Notes: generated by a model not told the origin, from the letters alone. Numbered from the stretch's first letter, positions 17,151-27,211 are shown. The stretch: DNA of 64,000 nucleotides from Thalassotalea_F euphylliae (GCF_042682785.1 NZ_JBHUIB010000001.1:1240001-1304000); one strand, 5' to 3'. A program made the numbers and translations.

Positions 17151-18149
17151 GTGGTAAAACAGCTTTACTCGCTCATCGCAATAATTTTGTTTCAAAGTGC
17201 TGCAATAGCGGCAGAATCAGACTCACCTCAAACGAAGCAAGAAGAAACGAAAGACGTCGAAAAGTTTGTTATCCAAGGCAGTATGGAACAGGCTGAAATC
17301 GATTGGTTTGAAAGTCTGCATGCCAATGTAAGCGAAACCGTTTTCCGATCTGCCTATTGGTTTGATGGCTTTTTTACCGATGACGATACCTCTAGGGAAC
17401 AACCTGATATCAACGCCAGAATAAGACTTGCTTGGGAACCCAAAGCACGCGATTTTGAGGAGTTTGATACCAAATTTAGACTACGTGTAAAGCTGCCTCA
17501 TTTAACCGATAAAGTTGACTTGATTTTATCGGATGATGAAGAGGACGAAATTCGAAATTTGCCTCTAGAAACGGTTAATGACAGACCAACCTCAAACGAT
17601 GATACATTCGCCGCAGCGGTTCGCTTTGTCCACCATCGCGGCGACGATGAGGTAACAGATACTCGATTAGGTATTGCCTCTGGGGATGTATTTACTCGCG
17701 CACGTTACAAACGTCGCTTTGCTTGGCACGAAAAGCATGCATTTCGATTTGAGCCGTCTATTTACTATTTTATTCAAGACGGCGTTGGTGCTCGCTTGAT
17801 GCTGGAATATGACTATCAGCTAGGGCTACGAGACCAATTTCGATTTAACTATTCAATTCGTGGCTCTGAAGACTTTAGTGGTATTCGCTGGAAACACGGC
17901 TTCTACCATTTGCACCAATTTTCGTTGCTTGAAGCAGGCGCTTTGGGCCTTGTTGTCCAGGGTGAGCGTAATGGTGATGAAGGCTTTTTGATCGACAAAT
18001 ACACGCTAAGTTACCGCTATCGCTTTAATGCAATTAAAAAATGGCTGTATTTTGAAGTTGAGCCATTTTTGGAATGGCCAGAGGAAGAAAATTACTCAAC
18101 AACGCCCGGCATTGCTTTGCGTGTAGAAGGTTTTTTCTATAAAAATTAG
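17151..18149 (+). CDS. Envelope protein of unknown function, beta-rich
   Basis: 332 residues from a GTG start. A signal peptide of about 20 residues (QSAAIAAES) is followed by a charged linker and then many short alternating aromatic/charged strands (for example FRFEPSIYYFIQDGVGARL and KWLYFEVEPFLEW), a pattern expected of an outer-membrane barrel or beta-sandwich. It does not end in the aromatic residue typical of classical porins. I do not recognise the family. It stands alone, convergent with the GGDEF-EAL gene 15 bp away. Confidence 0.6.
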   Translation: MVKQLYSLIAIILFQSAAIAAESDSPQTKQEETKDVEKFVIQGSMEQAEIDWFESLHANVSETVFRSAYWFDGFFTDDDTSREQPDINARIRLAWEPKARDFEEFDTKFRLRVKLPHLTDKVDLILSDDEEDEIRNLPLETVNDRPTSNDDTFAAAVRFVHHRGDDEVTDTRLGIASGDVFTRARYKRRFAWHEKHAFRFEPSIYYFIQDGVGARLMLEYDYQLGLRDQFRFNYSIRGSEDFSGIRWKHGFYHLHQFSLLEAGALGLVVQGERNGDEGFLIDKYTLSYRYRFNAIKKWLYFEVEPFLEWPEEENYSTTPGIALRVEGFFYKN

Positions 18150-18164
18150 GCGCGATAGCCTGTT

Positions 18165-20777
18165 TTATGCGTAGCTTTTATCGGTTAGCGCATCACGAGA
18201 TGACATCTTACTCGGTCTAGCAATGTGATAACCTTGGCCAAATTCACACCCTGCATCGTTTAACTTTTGCAGAATCTCTTCAGATTCTATGCCTTCAGCA
18301 ACAAGACGATAACCAAAATTGTTACCCAATTCATGCAAGGCTTTAACGAGTGAAAGGTGCTTCTCATTGTTTTCCAATGTGCGCGTAAAGCTACGATCAA
18401 GCTTAATGAATTCAAATGGATAGCTATGTAGGAAATTGAAAGAGGACATTCCTGCGCCATAATCATCAAGCGCTAACTTAACACCAAACTCTTTTAAGCG
18501 ACGTAAACTCTTTAGCGCCAATTCAGGTTGCTGCATAAATGCCGCTTCATTAAATTCAAGAATTAATCGCTGTGGTTGAATGTTATGTTTAGTGATCAAT
18601 TCAACTAATTCATTCAATTGGTTCGGCTGGTGCAAGTAACGGCCTGATAGGTTTATACCAATGAGCACGTTTTCGTATTTTTCGTCACTTTGCCACGCAA
18701 TTAGCTGCGCACTCACTTCAGCAATAATCCACTCTTCAATTTCCAATATCATTCCTGTTTCATCGGCCATGAATAGAAATTCACTTGGTGTTAGCAAGCC
18801 TTTTGTTGGGTGTTGCCAGCGCAGCAAGGCCTCAAAGCCAATTGTATTGGTGCGATTTAAGTCGCTAATTTGTTGATAGTGCAGTTCAAACTGATTTTCT
18901 TTAATGGCTATACGCAATTCTTGTTCTAGCGTCATGCTTGCAATGAGCTGTTCACGCATACTGTCATCAAAGAAGACGTAGCGACCACGGCCTAAGTTTT
19001 TCGCTTGATACATGGCGGCATCAGCGTCACGCAAAATATCACTGGCTTCTTCATAGCTTGGGCTACATAACGCGATTCCAATACTGGCGTTGGAATATAA
19101 GCAGTTACCTTCAATATCAAAGGGTTGTTCAATTGCCGTGATAATGCGATCAGCGACTTCTTCAACATCGTCTTGACAGTTAAGAGAATCGAGGAGAATA
19201 ACAAATTCGTCACCGCCTAAACGCGCTAAAACATCATTATCACGTACACAGTCTTTCAGGCGGGCAGCGATCTCTATCAAAAACTTATCGCCAACTTGGT
19301 GTCCTAAGGTATCGTTAATCACTTTGAATCTGTCTAAATCAATAAACAGAACAGCAAAGCTACGATCTTGATGGCGTTTAACATGTCTGAGTGCATGAGT
19401 CAGCCTGTCGGTAAACATTGCACGGTTTGGCAAACGGGTTAGGGCGTCGTGGTGTGCTTCGTAATATAAGCGACTTTCCGCTTTTCGACGTTCTTCAATT
19501 TGCATTCGCAAATTCATATTCGTCGCTTGCAGTTGTTTAGTGCGTTCGCTTACCACATGCTCTAAGGCTTCTTTGCTTTGCTCGACAACACTTAAATCTC
19601 GGTCTCTAATGACCGCACTTGCCAGTTGTTGCGCAACAAAACGGAATAGTTCAATGTGTTGTTCGTTAAGCGTATCGCTACCCGCTTGCACATGGGTAGC
19701 AATGACGCCAATAGCGCTACCATCTTCCATTAATGGTGCTGCTACCCATGAAAGTGGTTGATATTTTTTTCCAATATTGAACAGGTACGGCACCGTTTTT
19801 TTGTACCCATCAGGAGAAAGCGTAGTCAGTTGATCATTGCTGATCAGCATAGGTTTAGCTGTTTTTAACGCCAAGTCTAAAAATAGCTTGATACGCTTTT
19901 TGTTGTCTATCTCTACAACACGATCATCACTGTAATACAGAAAGCTAAGCTCTCCACTGCTTTCACTTCTAACGCCTATGTACAGGTTAGTGATGGCTAG
20001 TAAATGCTTGAGCTGCGAATGTATGTGTTCATACATAGTTGGCAGATCAGTTTTTGATGCAATAATTTCGGAAATGTTAAGTAATGTCTGTTGGGTATTT
20101 ACGGCCTTTTGACGCTCTGCGATTTCAAGTTGTAAACGACGATTGGATTCCGTCAGTTTACGAGTTCGCTGGGTAATACTTTCTTCTAATAGCGCTCGAC
20201 TTTTGACCCGATCAATCGCCGTCACAATATGTTGTGCTATAAATGTGAGCAATTCTTGGTCCCGGTCATCAAAAAAGTAGTCGTCTTTATAACTTTGAAT
20301 CGCGATCACACCGATGACTTGTTTGCCTCGCATCAACGGAACACCAAGCCAATCTACACATACCGAGCCGTATAATACGATGTCGCCAGATTTTGCTAAA
20401 TCCATACGCTGTTGTGCGTTGCAATGGAGTGGTTGTTGGCGTGTAAATACAAGACCTGTTAGCCCTTTACGCCAATCTTCAAATTCAACATTTTCAATCA
20501 AGCGTCGCTCAATTTCATTGCTGCAAAATACGATATCCAGCTCTCGTTTATTGTCTTGAAGCGCAATATGTAGGTTACGAGTCACTAAAAGCGAATGAAT
20601 AATATTCGTTAATGCATGGAAGAAGTCATCAAGATCGGTAACTGTACTCGCCAACTCAGACAATTGCAGCAAACTCGACTGCATCGTCTTCACTTGTCGA
20701 TACTTTTTAAGGAGAGATTTTAATTTGGGAAGCTGCCGCTTAGCATATTCTGCTTCCAAAATTTTTGCGTCGGCCAA
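18165..20777 (-). CDS. Cytoplasmic GAF-GAF-GGDEF-EAL protein
   Basis: 870 residues, TTG start with AAGA upstream; the N-terminal helices before the first internal ATG look conserved for this kind of protein, so the TTG is preferred. Two GAF-like domains (about 40-195 and 235-395) are each followed by a coiled coil, then GGDEF (about 440-600) and EAL (about 625-865). The cyclase motif RLGGDEF is preceded by an I-site RDND. The EAL domain keeps EALLR at 649-653, INLSG, LEFNE, LDDYGAG, IKLDR, VAEGIE and FGQGYHIARP, so phosphodiesterase activity is likely. Both domains look competent; which dominates cannot be told. No membrane segment. Confidence 0.88.
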   Translation of the reverse strand: MADAKILEAEYAKRQLPKLKSLLKKYRQVKTMQSSLLQLSELASTVTDLDDFFHALTNIIHSLLVTRNLHIALQDNKRELDIVFCSNEIERRLIENVEFEDWRKGLTGLVFTRQQPLHCNAQQRMDLAKSGDIVLYGSVCVDWLGVPLMRGKQVIGVIAIQSYKDDYFFDDRDQELLTFIAQHIVTAIDRVKSRALLEESITQRTRKLTESNRRLQLEIAERQKAVNTQQTLLNISEIIASKTDLPTMYEHIHSQLKHLLAITNLYIGVRSESSGELSFLYYSDDRVVEIDNKKRIKLFLDLALKTAKPMLISNDQLTTLSPDGYKKTVPYLFNIGKKYQPLSWVAAPLMEDGSAIGVIATHVQAGSDTLNEQHIELFRFVAQQLASAVIRDRDLSVVEQSKEALEHVVSERTKQLQATNMNLRMQIEERRKAESRLYYEAHHDALTRLPNRAMFTDRLTHALRHVKRHQDRSFAVLFIDLDRFKVINDTLGHQVGDKFLIEIAARLKDCVRDNDVLARLGGDEFVILLDSLNCQDDVEEVADRIITAIEQPFDIEGNCLYSNASIGIALCSPSYEEASDILRDADAAMYQAKNLGRGRYVFFDDSMREQLIASMTLEQELRIAIKENQFELHYQQISDLNRTNTIGFEALLRWQHPTKGLLTPSEFLFMADETGMILEIEEWIIAEVSAQLIAWQSDEKYENVLIGINLSGRYLHQPNQLNELVELITKHNIQPQRLILEFNEAAFMQQPELALKSLRRLKEFGVKLALDDYGAGMSSFNFLHSYPFEFIKLDRSFTRTLENNEKHLSLVKALHELGNNFGYRLVAEGIESEEILQKLNDAGCEFGQGYHIARPSKMSSRDALTDKSYA

Positions 20778-20904
20778 CGAGATCTTCTTATTTTTATTGT
20801 TATTAGTATTATTTTTAGGCGGTTAGTCTATCAAAAACATTACTAATAGCTAGTAAAAAAACAAAAGAAATGGCTACTTTTTAAACACAAGGATCAAGCC
20901 AAAT

Positions 20905-20936
20905 AAAAAACGGCAGCTTCAGCTACCGTTTTTTTT
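20905..20936 (-). terminator. Intrinsic terminator of the TonB-dependent receptor
   Basis: Fourteen-base arms around a 2-nt centre, with one G-U pair, flanked by A and T runs. On the minus strand it follows the receptor stop codon by about 16 bp. Confidence 0.8.
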
Positions 20937-20951
20937 AAACATGCGTTTAGA

Positions 20952-23567
20952 TTAGAACGCTAACGTTGCTTTAACAAAGAAGTAACGCCCCATAACATCA
21001 TAGGTATAAGGATCAGTATTAGAGTCATTGTTACCTGTGTAATACGGTGGCTCTTTGTCGAATAGATTATTGACACCGCCAGTAAACGTTAGTGATTCAG
21101 TCGCGTTATACGTGCCAGACATATCATGATATACAACACTTGGCGTGTCTGGCGCATAACATGCTGATGGGTCGTCTACACATGCCGCGCTGTCCATACC
21201 GCTGATATAACGAGCCTTGTACTGTGCCGACCAATCGTTACCCGACACATTCAATGTAAGGTTTGATTTAAGCTCAGCATAACTACCTATACCACCAGTG
21301 ATTAAGCCCGCATAGTCCGTCGTTTGGCCGGTAACTTCGACTTCATATTCATCAAGGATTGAAGTATCTAAGCTCGCTCTCCAATCTAAACCAGCTGCAG
21401 CAAAGCTATAAGCAAAGTTCACGTCAAAGCCAGAGATGTTTTCTGCACCGATGTTTTGTAATTGGTTGTTAAAGTAAACTCGACCAGACTGATCCATACC
21501 AATTTGCGCTGACTCGCACAGTGCTGAGTCTTGATTAATTGGCGTCCCATTAGCATCCAAGCAGTTATCAACAATGTACTGGCTGTCAACTTCGGTAATC
21601 GCGTTATCAATGTCCGTTTTGAAATAGTCTACGGTCACAGACAAGCCGTCAACAAATGATGGCTCGTATACAACACCCATAGTGAAAGTGTCTGCTTCCT
21701 CTGGTGTTAGGTTTTCATTACCACCAACGGTTACCTCGGCTTGTGATTGATCCGTCGCAGGGTGAGAAATTTGTTCAAACGATGGTGATGCGCCGCCGTA
21801 TAACTCATCTACTGTTGGCGCACGGAATGCAGTTGACGCTACAGAGCGTACCATTAGCTGATCGTTTAGCTTCCACGTTAAACCTAGCTTCCATGTTGAA
21901 TCACTGCCAAATGTTGAATAGTCGAAGTAACGAACCGCTGTACTTAGCTCAACACTCTCTGCAAAAGGCATATCTGCCAACAGTGGAAGCGCAAGCTCTA
22001 GGTATGCTTCATTAACATCGTAGTCACCGCGTGTAGGCTCAACAATAGGGTCATTGGCTAAGCCTTGTGATGTAAGAGAGTCAGGTACGTACCACGCTTC
22101 ATCACGACGATGTTCGATACCAGCGGCAAAGCCAGCATAACCCGCAGGCATTTCAAACAATTCACCCGCTAATGATGCAGACAGAATTAACGTTTCACTA
22201 CCACCGGTATTTTGTTCTGTATAAACGTATTGCCCCAAGTTTTCTTGTTCCCAAGAAGCAGGGTCTAGCGGATTAAAATTACCTTCGTTGATGTCTTCTT
22301 GAATGGAGCCCATGTTATGTAAATTAGCGAGACGATCAACAGAGTCGTTTCGACCAAAGTTAACCGCAGTGTCCCAAGACCAGCCATTATCCAACTCACC
22401 TTCAACACCCAATACTACGCGGAACGTATCCACAACTTGCTCAAACTTACGTTCGCCTGTATCTGTCATACGACGACCATAAGAGAGCGAGTCACCGTAT
22501 TCTAGGCCGTGTTCTTGAAGAGAATCACCCATCCATTCTTCGTAGGTAAAATCAAACCATACAGGTTGAGGAGCCATCTGTTGCTCAGACCAACGCTTTG
22601 TGTACATAACTTCTGTAAATAAAGTGCTGTAGTCAGACAGCTCGTATGTACCGAGCGCTGTAACATTGAATTTTTGCATCGGGGTGTAAAGGTATGAGTC
22701 AGCAGAGTAATTATACTTGTCATCATCACCGAATTCATGCCAGCTACCATCAGGATTTCCTTGCAAGCTCTCGCCATCAGGTCCCCAAATGTGGCCATTA
22801 GGTGTATAACTTGAACCACCACAATAAAGTTCTATTTCACCATTCTCGCCAGTACGTTCTGAAATAGGGCAATCACTGAAACCTCGATCAGCTTGGCTGA
22901 CATCACCACGGTCCATATATTGAACACCAACAACAATGTTACCTTTGTCGAACGATGTTCCCATCGTTAAGTCGATAGCGACTTCTTCGCCATCACCTTC
23001 GCCAGATACACCACCTGAAGTACTAAGCTCAAGACCTTCAAAATCGCGCTTTAAGATGATGTTAACTACACCTGCTACGGCATCAGAACCATATACTGCT
23101 GAAGCGCCATCTTTTAGTACTTCAACACGTTGAATCATGGTCACTGGGATAGTATTTAGATCGACAGTCGATGCAGCACCCGTGCCCGAATTAATCATAC
23201 GGCGGCCATTAACAAGCACTAAGGTACGTTGAGAGCCCAAACCTCGTAGATTGATCGATGCATTACCACCAGAACCATTATTAATACCAGGATTAGTCAT
23301 GGCGCCGCTAGCAGCGGTCGTTTTTTGCAATAGCTGATCAATTGATGTTACACCTGATGCTGATATTTCACTCGCATCAATAACTGTAACTGGGCTGGCG
23401 GTTTCCATATCGGCACGTTTAATACGTGAACCCGTGACTTGTATTCTTTCAACTTGCTCTACAGAGGTATCTTCTTGAGCATAACTTGGGAAAGCAAAAG
23501 CAACGGTACTCGCTGCCCCTGCAAATAATGCACTTTTGATTGCGGTGCTTAACTGAGATGATTTCAC
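20952..23567 (-). CDS. TonB-dependent outer-membrane receptor
   Basis: 871 residues, GTG start with a strong GAGGAG at 6 bp. Signal peptide of about 30 residues (ending SYAQE), then a TonB-box-like VERIQVTGSRI, plug domain (about 45-170, with LRGLGSQRTLVLVNGRRM and VEVLKDGASAVYGSDAVAGVVNI) and a 22-strand barrel ending in the aromatic C-terminus VKATLAF. No STN signalling domain. It lies alone with its own terminator, so co-located genes do not show the substrate. This N-terminal layout is common among alteromonad receptors for peptides, sugars or iron chelates. The function is uptake of an unidentified large ligand. Confidence 0.92.
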   Translation of the reverse strand: MKSSQLSTAIKSALFAGAASTVAFAFPSYAQEDTSVEQVERIQVTGSRIKRADMETASPVTVIDASEISASGVTSIDQLLQKTTAASGAMTNPGINNGSGGNASINLRGLGSQRTLVLVNGRRMINSGTGAASTVDLNTIPVTMIQRVEVLKDGASAVYGSDAVAGVVNIILKRDFEGLELSTSGGVSGEGDGEEVAIDLTMGTSFDKGNIVVGVQYMDRGDVSQADRGFSDCPISERTGENGEIELYCGGSSYTPNGHIWGPDGESLQGNPDGSWHEFGDDDKYNYSADSYLYTPMQKFNVTALGTYELSDYSTLFTEVMYTKRWSEQQMAPQPVWFDFTYEEWMGDSLQEHGLEYGDSLSYGRRMTDTGERKFEQVVDTFRVVLGVEGELDNGWSWDTAVNFGRNDSVDRLANLHNMGSIQEDINEGNFNPLDPASWEQENLGQYVYTEQNTGGSETLILSASLAGELFEMPAGYAGFAAGIEHRRDEAWYVPDSLTSQGLANDPIVEPTRGDYDVNEAYLELALPLLADMPFAESVELSTAVRYFDYSTFGSDSTWKLGLTWKLNDQLMVRSVASTAFRAPTVDELYGGASPSFEQISHPATDQSQAEVTVGGNENLTPEEADTFTMGVVYEPSFVDGLSVTVDYFKTDIDNAITEVDSQYIVDNCLDANGTPINQDSALCESAQIGMDQSGRVYFNNQLQNIGAENISGFDVNFAYSFAAAGLDWRASLDTSILDEYEVEVTGQTTDYAGLITGGIGSYAELKSNLTLNVSGNDWSAQYKARYISGMDSAACVDDPSACYAPDTPSVVYHDMSGTYNATESLTFTGGVNNLFDKEPPYYTGNNDSNTDPYTYDVMGRYFFVKATLAF

Positions 23568-23853
23568 AACAACTCCTCTCTAACTTTAAAACGATAATAT
23601 TTATTGGAATGCGTATGGCAGTTGCTCCGTTCTGCCTGCCCCGATAATGCGGTAGGGTTTTGCAAAAGTTCGTTTTAAAGTGTGCAGTTCTGTATTGCTG
23701 TGTAATGCTTTTGTAATCAGGTGTAACCCTGATAGGTATTGCGTACAAAATGATTACATTTCAACGTCGTGAATATTGTGTCGCGATGAAACTGCAGGTC
23801 ATTAACCTGTCAAAAATTGTACAATCGTGGTCGGGTTGGTGTATTTCAGACAT
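23568..23853 (-). promoter_or_regulatory. Upstream region of the TonB receptor with an 8-bp inverted repeat
   Basis: About 290 bp with no gene. It contains an inverted pair TGTAATCA at 23712-23719 and TGATTACA at 23751-23758, separated by 31 bp, upstream of the receptor. This could be a regulator site but no regulator gene is adjacent. The rest shows nothing recognisable. Confidence 0.3.
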
Positions 23854-23883
23854 AAAAAAAGCCAACACTAGGTTGGCTTTTTA
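23854..23883 (-). terminator. Intrinsic terminator of rpoH
   Basis: Stem GCCAAC / GTTGGC extended by A/T pairs, loop of 5 nt, followed on the minus strand by a T run, about 20 bp after the rpoH stop. Confidence 0.8.
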
Positions 23884-23903
23884 TTTAGTCGAATCAAGCT
23901 CGT

Positions 23904-24767
23904 TTAGAGGCTCATCGCATTTTTGAGTTTACCCAATGCGTTTTTCTCTAATTGGCGAATACGCTCTGCTGATACTTGGTATTTGTCAGCAAGCTCTTGT
24001 AACGTTGATTTATCGTCATCTAACCAGCGGGTGCGAACAATGTCTTGGCTGCGTTCATCTAATGTGATCAACGCTGATGCCAGTTTTTGGTTTGCATGAT
24101 CTTCCCAGTTTGCTTCTTCTACCGATGTAGCAAGGTCAGATTGCTTATCTTCCAAAAACTGAGCTGGCGCGAAGTTGCCTACACTGGCGTTATCATCGTC
24201 ATCTGACGTTAAATCAAACGCTTGGTCTTGGCTGCTCATGCGTGATTCCATCTCAAGTACGTCTTTCGTACTTACACCTAGCGTTTCAGCTACCGTGTTG
24301 ACTTCATCATGACTAAACCAACCTAAACGTTTTTTATTCTTGCGAAGATTAAAGAACAATTTACGTTGTGCTTTAGTTGTTGCCACTTTCACGATGCGCC
24401 AGTTTTTAAGCACATATTCATGAATTTCAGCTTTAATCCAGTGCACCGCAAATGACACCAGACGCACACCCACTTCAGGGTTAAAGCGCTTAACCGCTTT
24501 CATCAAGCCAACATTTCCTTCTTGGATAAGATCAGCTTGTGGTAAGCCATAGCCAGAGTAGCTTTTGGCAATATGTATAACAAAGCGTAAGTGCGACATG
24601 ATCAACTCTTGCGCTGCATTAAGATCGTTTTGACCATGTAAACGAGTCGCAAGCTCTTGCTCACGCTCTGCACTTAGCACAGGGATGCTGTACGCAGACT
24701 GGACATATGCGTCAATGCTGCCACTTTGTGGAACAGTTAAAGCCATTGATTGCATTGATTCACTCAT
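23904..24767 (-). CDS. rpoH: RNA polymerase heat-shock sigma factor RpoH (sigma 32)
   Basis: 287 residues, normal for sigma 32. It directs RNA polymerase to chaperone and protease promoters. Seen: region 2 with LIQEGNVGLMKAVKRF near 82-97 and the -10 recognition segment, the RpoH box QRKLFFNLR near 135-143 that is specific to this sigma factor, and region 4 with LQELADKYQVSAERIRQLE near the C-terminus. It has its own terminator. In E. coli rpoH follows ftsYEX directly; here the EAL-HDOD gene is interposed. Confidence 0.96.
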   Translation of the reverse strand: MSESMQSMALTVPQSGSIDAYVQSAYSIPVLSAEREQELATRLHGQNDLNAAQELIMSHLRFVIHIAKSYSGYGLPQADLIQEGNVGLMKAVKRFNPEVGVRLVSFAVHWIKAEIHEYVLKNWRIVKVATTKAQRKLFFNLRKNKKRLGWFSHDEVNTVAETLGVSTKDVLEMESRMSSQDQAFDLTSDDDDNASVGNFAPAQFLEDKQSDLATSVEEANWEDHANQKLASALITLDERSQDIVRTRWLDDDKSTLQELADKYQVSAERIRQLEKNALGKLKNAMSL

Positions 24768-25028
24768 TGAAAAACCTCGTTTTACACTTGAAACCGCCTA
24801 ACATATTTAGACAGTCGGCTCGCGATAATATCACGTCTTTTGATGTGATGCGACCCTTAAAAGTTCGATGTAAATAGACCGTTAACGATCCGAACTTATT
24901 TCAAATTTATTCAAAATAAGCTGTACATCATACTCATTGATTGGTTACATAAGTATGACAATACGTATCTATACTCATTAATGTATCAAACATTAGACCG
25001 CGGTAATGTGGCAAAAAGGTAATAATTT

Positions 25029-26240
25029 GTGTATTCGTACTTAGCACGACAACCTATTCTTAATGCCAAACAAGAGCTGATTGCTTACGAGCTCCTATTT
25101 CGCGATGGACAAAGTAATTACTTTCCCAACATAGATCCAGATCAAGCGACGTCTAATATTCTTACCAATAACCATTTAACCATGGGGGTTGAGCAAGTCA
25201 CAGGCAATGCAACGGCGTACATAAACTTTCATGCAGACACTTTGATTCGCCACTTTCCAAGCTTCTTAGATCCACAAAAAATAGTCATAGAAATACTGGA
25301 AGACGTGCCAATCAGTGATGAATTGTTAGAGGCGTGTAAGCAGTTAAAGGAAAAGGGCTATACATTAGCGCTTGATGATCATGATTTTGATCCTAAATGG
25401 GATGTATTTTTACCTTATGTCGACATTATCAAAGTTGATGTACTGGAAATTTCTGTCATCGATATTAGCCGCTACATTAACCGTATTAAACATTACAACA
25501 AAACCCTGCTTGCTGAGCGAGTTGAGACTTCACGTCAATTCGAGCAATTAAAATTGCTTGGTTTTACGCTTTTTCAAGGTTACTTCTTTGCCAAACCAGA
25601 AATGATGAAGCAAAAGAAAATATCCACCACCAAGCACAATATTTTGGAGCTAATTAATCAATCAAGTCACGCCAGCTTAGACTTTGATGCCATTAACGAT
25701 ATTTTTAGTATTGATCCAGGACTCACTTATAAATTGCTGCGCTTTATCAACAGCCCCATGTATGGTCGCAGTCAAGAAATAACCTCTTTGAAGCACGCAC
25801 TCATTTATATAGGTGAGGTAGAACTGAAAAAGTTTATTGCTTTGCTAGCACTGAGTGATCTCGCACAAAATAAACCAACAGAAATTATGAGATTGTCGCT
25901 CTTTCGCGCAAAGTTTTGTGAACAAATCGCGCAATATTTACATGATAGTGAAAACCCACCTAAAGCGTTTTTAACCGGTATGTTGTCATTAATCGACGGT
26001 ATTTTGGATTACGATATTGCTGAAGTAATCAATATTTTGCCAATTGACGCAGAAATAAAGTCAGCATTGCTGGGCGAGAATATTTACTTAACCAGTTACT
26101 TAGATTTAGCAAAGCATGCTGAGCAAGGTCGATGGTTGCACTGTGAAAATATCAGCAAGCAATTTAACATACCTAAAGAGGTTTGTAGCCAGGCACATCA
26201 AGATGCAATGGCCTGGGCTGATACCATGCTCAATGACTAA
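25029..26240 (+). CDS. EAL-HDOD (YuxH-like) signalling protein
   Basis: 403 residues from a GTG with AAGG 10 bp upstream. The N-terminal EAL-like domain (about 1-200) is degenerate: the catalytic EAL reads ELLFR, and the LDDHDFD, IKVDVLE and AERVET segments depart from the active consensus, so it probably binds rather than cleaves a ligand. The C-terminal HDOD domain (about 205-390, with FSIDPGLTYKLLRFINSP) is a non-catalytic regulatory module. Its 3' end overlaps the convergent ftsX by 4 bp. The partner is unknown. Confidence 0.85.
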   Translation: MYSYLARQPILNAKQELIAYELLFRDGQSNYFPNIDPDQATSNILTNNHLTMGVEQVTGNATAYINFHADTLIRHFPSFLDPQKIVIEILEDVPISDELLEACKQLKEKGYTLALDDHDFDPKWDVFLPYVDIIKVDVLEISVIDISRYINRIKHYNKTLLAERVETSRQFEQLKLLGFTLFQGYFFAKPEMMKQKKISTTKHNILELINQSSHASLDFDAINDIFSIDPGLTYKLLRFINSPMYGRSQEITSLKHALIYIGEVELKKFIALLALSDLAQNKPTEIMRLSLFRAKFCEQIAQYLHDSENPPKAFLTGMLSLIDGILDYDIAEVINILPIDAEIKSALLGENIYLTSYLDLAKHAEQGRWLHCENISKQFNIPKEVCSQAHQDAMAWADTMLND

Positions 26241-27211
26241 TCAGCTGTAGGCTCTATCGCTTTAATGTGCTGCCTAACCGATAAATAACTACCGATTAAC
26301 CCCAATATAATTGCAAACGCCATTAAACTCATGTTTTCACCAAAAGAAAGCGTTTGTAGCTTGAAGCTCGATTGATATAGCTCTGTTAACTCTGTCATCG
26401 CGCCAGAGAGGTAGTGGGCAAGTGTGAAAATGGTGATATTAGCGACCAAGCCTCCCAATATGCCATACCATACACCCGCATACATAAACGGACGCTGAAT
26501 AAAGTTATCAGTCGCGCCAACAAGCTTCATCACTGCAATCGCATCTTTTTGATTCAAAATAGCGAGCCGGATGGTATTACCAATAATTAAAATAACCGAA
26601 AGGCATAGCAGTAACGCAACGGCTAAAACGATATCTTCGAGCAACCTTGCCATTGCCTCTAAACGTGTCAACCACTCCAGGTCAAGTTTACCTTGGTCAA
26701 CTTCGCGTTCTTGTTCAAGCTTATTGAGTAACTCGCTGGCTGCTTGCGTTTGCCCAGCACGTTTTGTTGGCGTGACTAATAAAGTTGCCGGTAGCGGATT
26801 CTTATTAAGATAGGCAAGAGCTTCGCCAAAGCCGGAGTTTTCTTTAAAGTCGTTTAATGCCTGCGCTTTTGAGATAAACGTGACTTCTGATACTTCTGGA
26901 TATAAGCGTATTCGAGCCGCGAGTTTTTCTCCATCGTCATCACTGACTGTAAGTTTTAAAAACAAAGTAATTTCAGAAGCTGAGCCCCATTGAGCAACCA
27001 CTGAATTCGCATTCTTGACGAACAAATGTAACGTTGCAGGTAAAGTCAGGCTGATCCCTAACACCAAAACAGTCATAAATGTTGTAAACGGTGTACGCCA
27101 GACATCACCTAGACTGCCGATTGCTTGTTGTAAATGGCGCAATGGCACTGACGTGATTTTTTGTTTCAAGCTCACGCCATCTTGGCTATCTTTTTCTCTG
27201 ATACTACTCAT
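26237..27211 (-). CDS. ftsX: Cell-division protein FtsX
   Basis: 324 residues. FtsX forms, with FtsE, an ABC-type complex in the inner membrane that activates peptidoglycan hydrolases at the septum. Four membrane helices are visible, with a large extracytoplasmic loop between the first (about 40-62) and second (about 190-215). The start follows the ftsE stop with no gap, so the two are translationally linked. Downstream there is no terminator before the convergent EAL-HDOD gene. Confidence 0.95.
   Translation of the reverse strand: MSSIREKDSQDGVSLKQKITSVPLRHLQQAIGSLGDVWRTPFTTFMTVLVLGISLTLPATLHLFVKNANSVVAQWGSASEITLFLKLTVSDDDGEKLAARIRLYPEVSEVTFISKAQALNDFKENSGFGEALAYLNKNPLPATLLVTPTKRAGQTQAASELLNKLEQEREVDQGKLDLEWLTRLEAMARLLEDIVLAVALLLCLSVILIIGNTIRLAILNQKDAIAVMKLVGATDNFIQRPFMYAGVWYGILGGLVANITIFTLAHYLSGAMTELTELYQSSFKLQTLSFGENMSLMAFAIILGLIGSYLSVRQHIKAIEPTAD

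Noticed and set aside
24790..24815. CTTGAAA on the plus strand near rpoH, similar to a sigma-32 -35 element
   Set aside because: No CCCAT-type -10 at correct spacing, and it points at the EAL-HDOD gene rather than rpoH.
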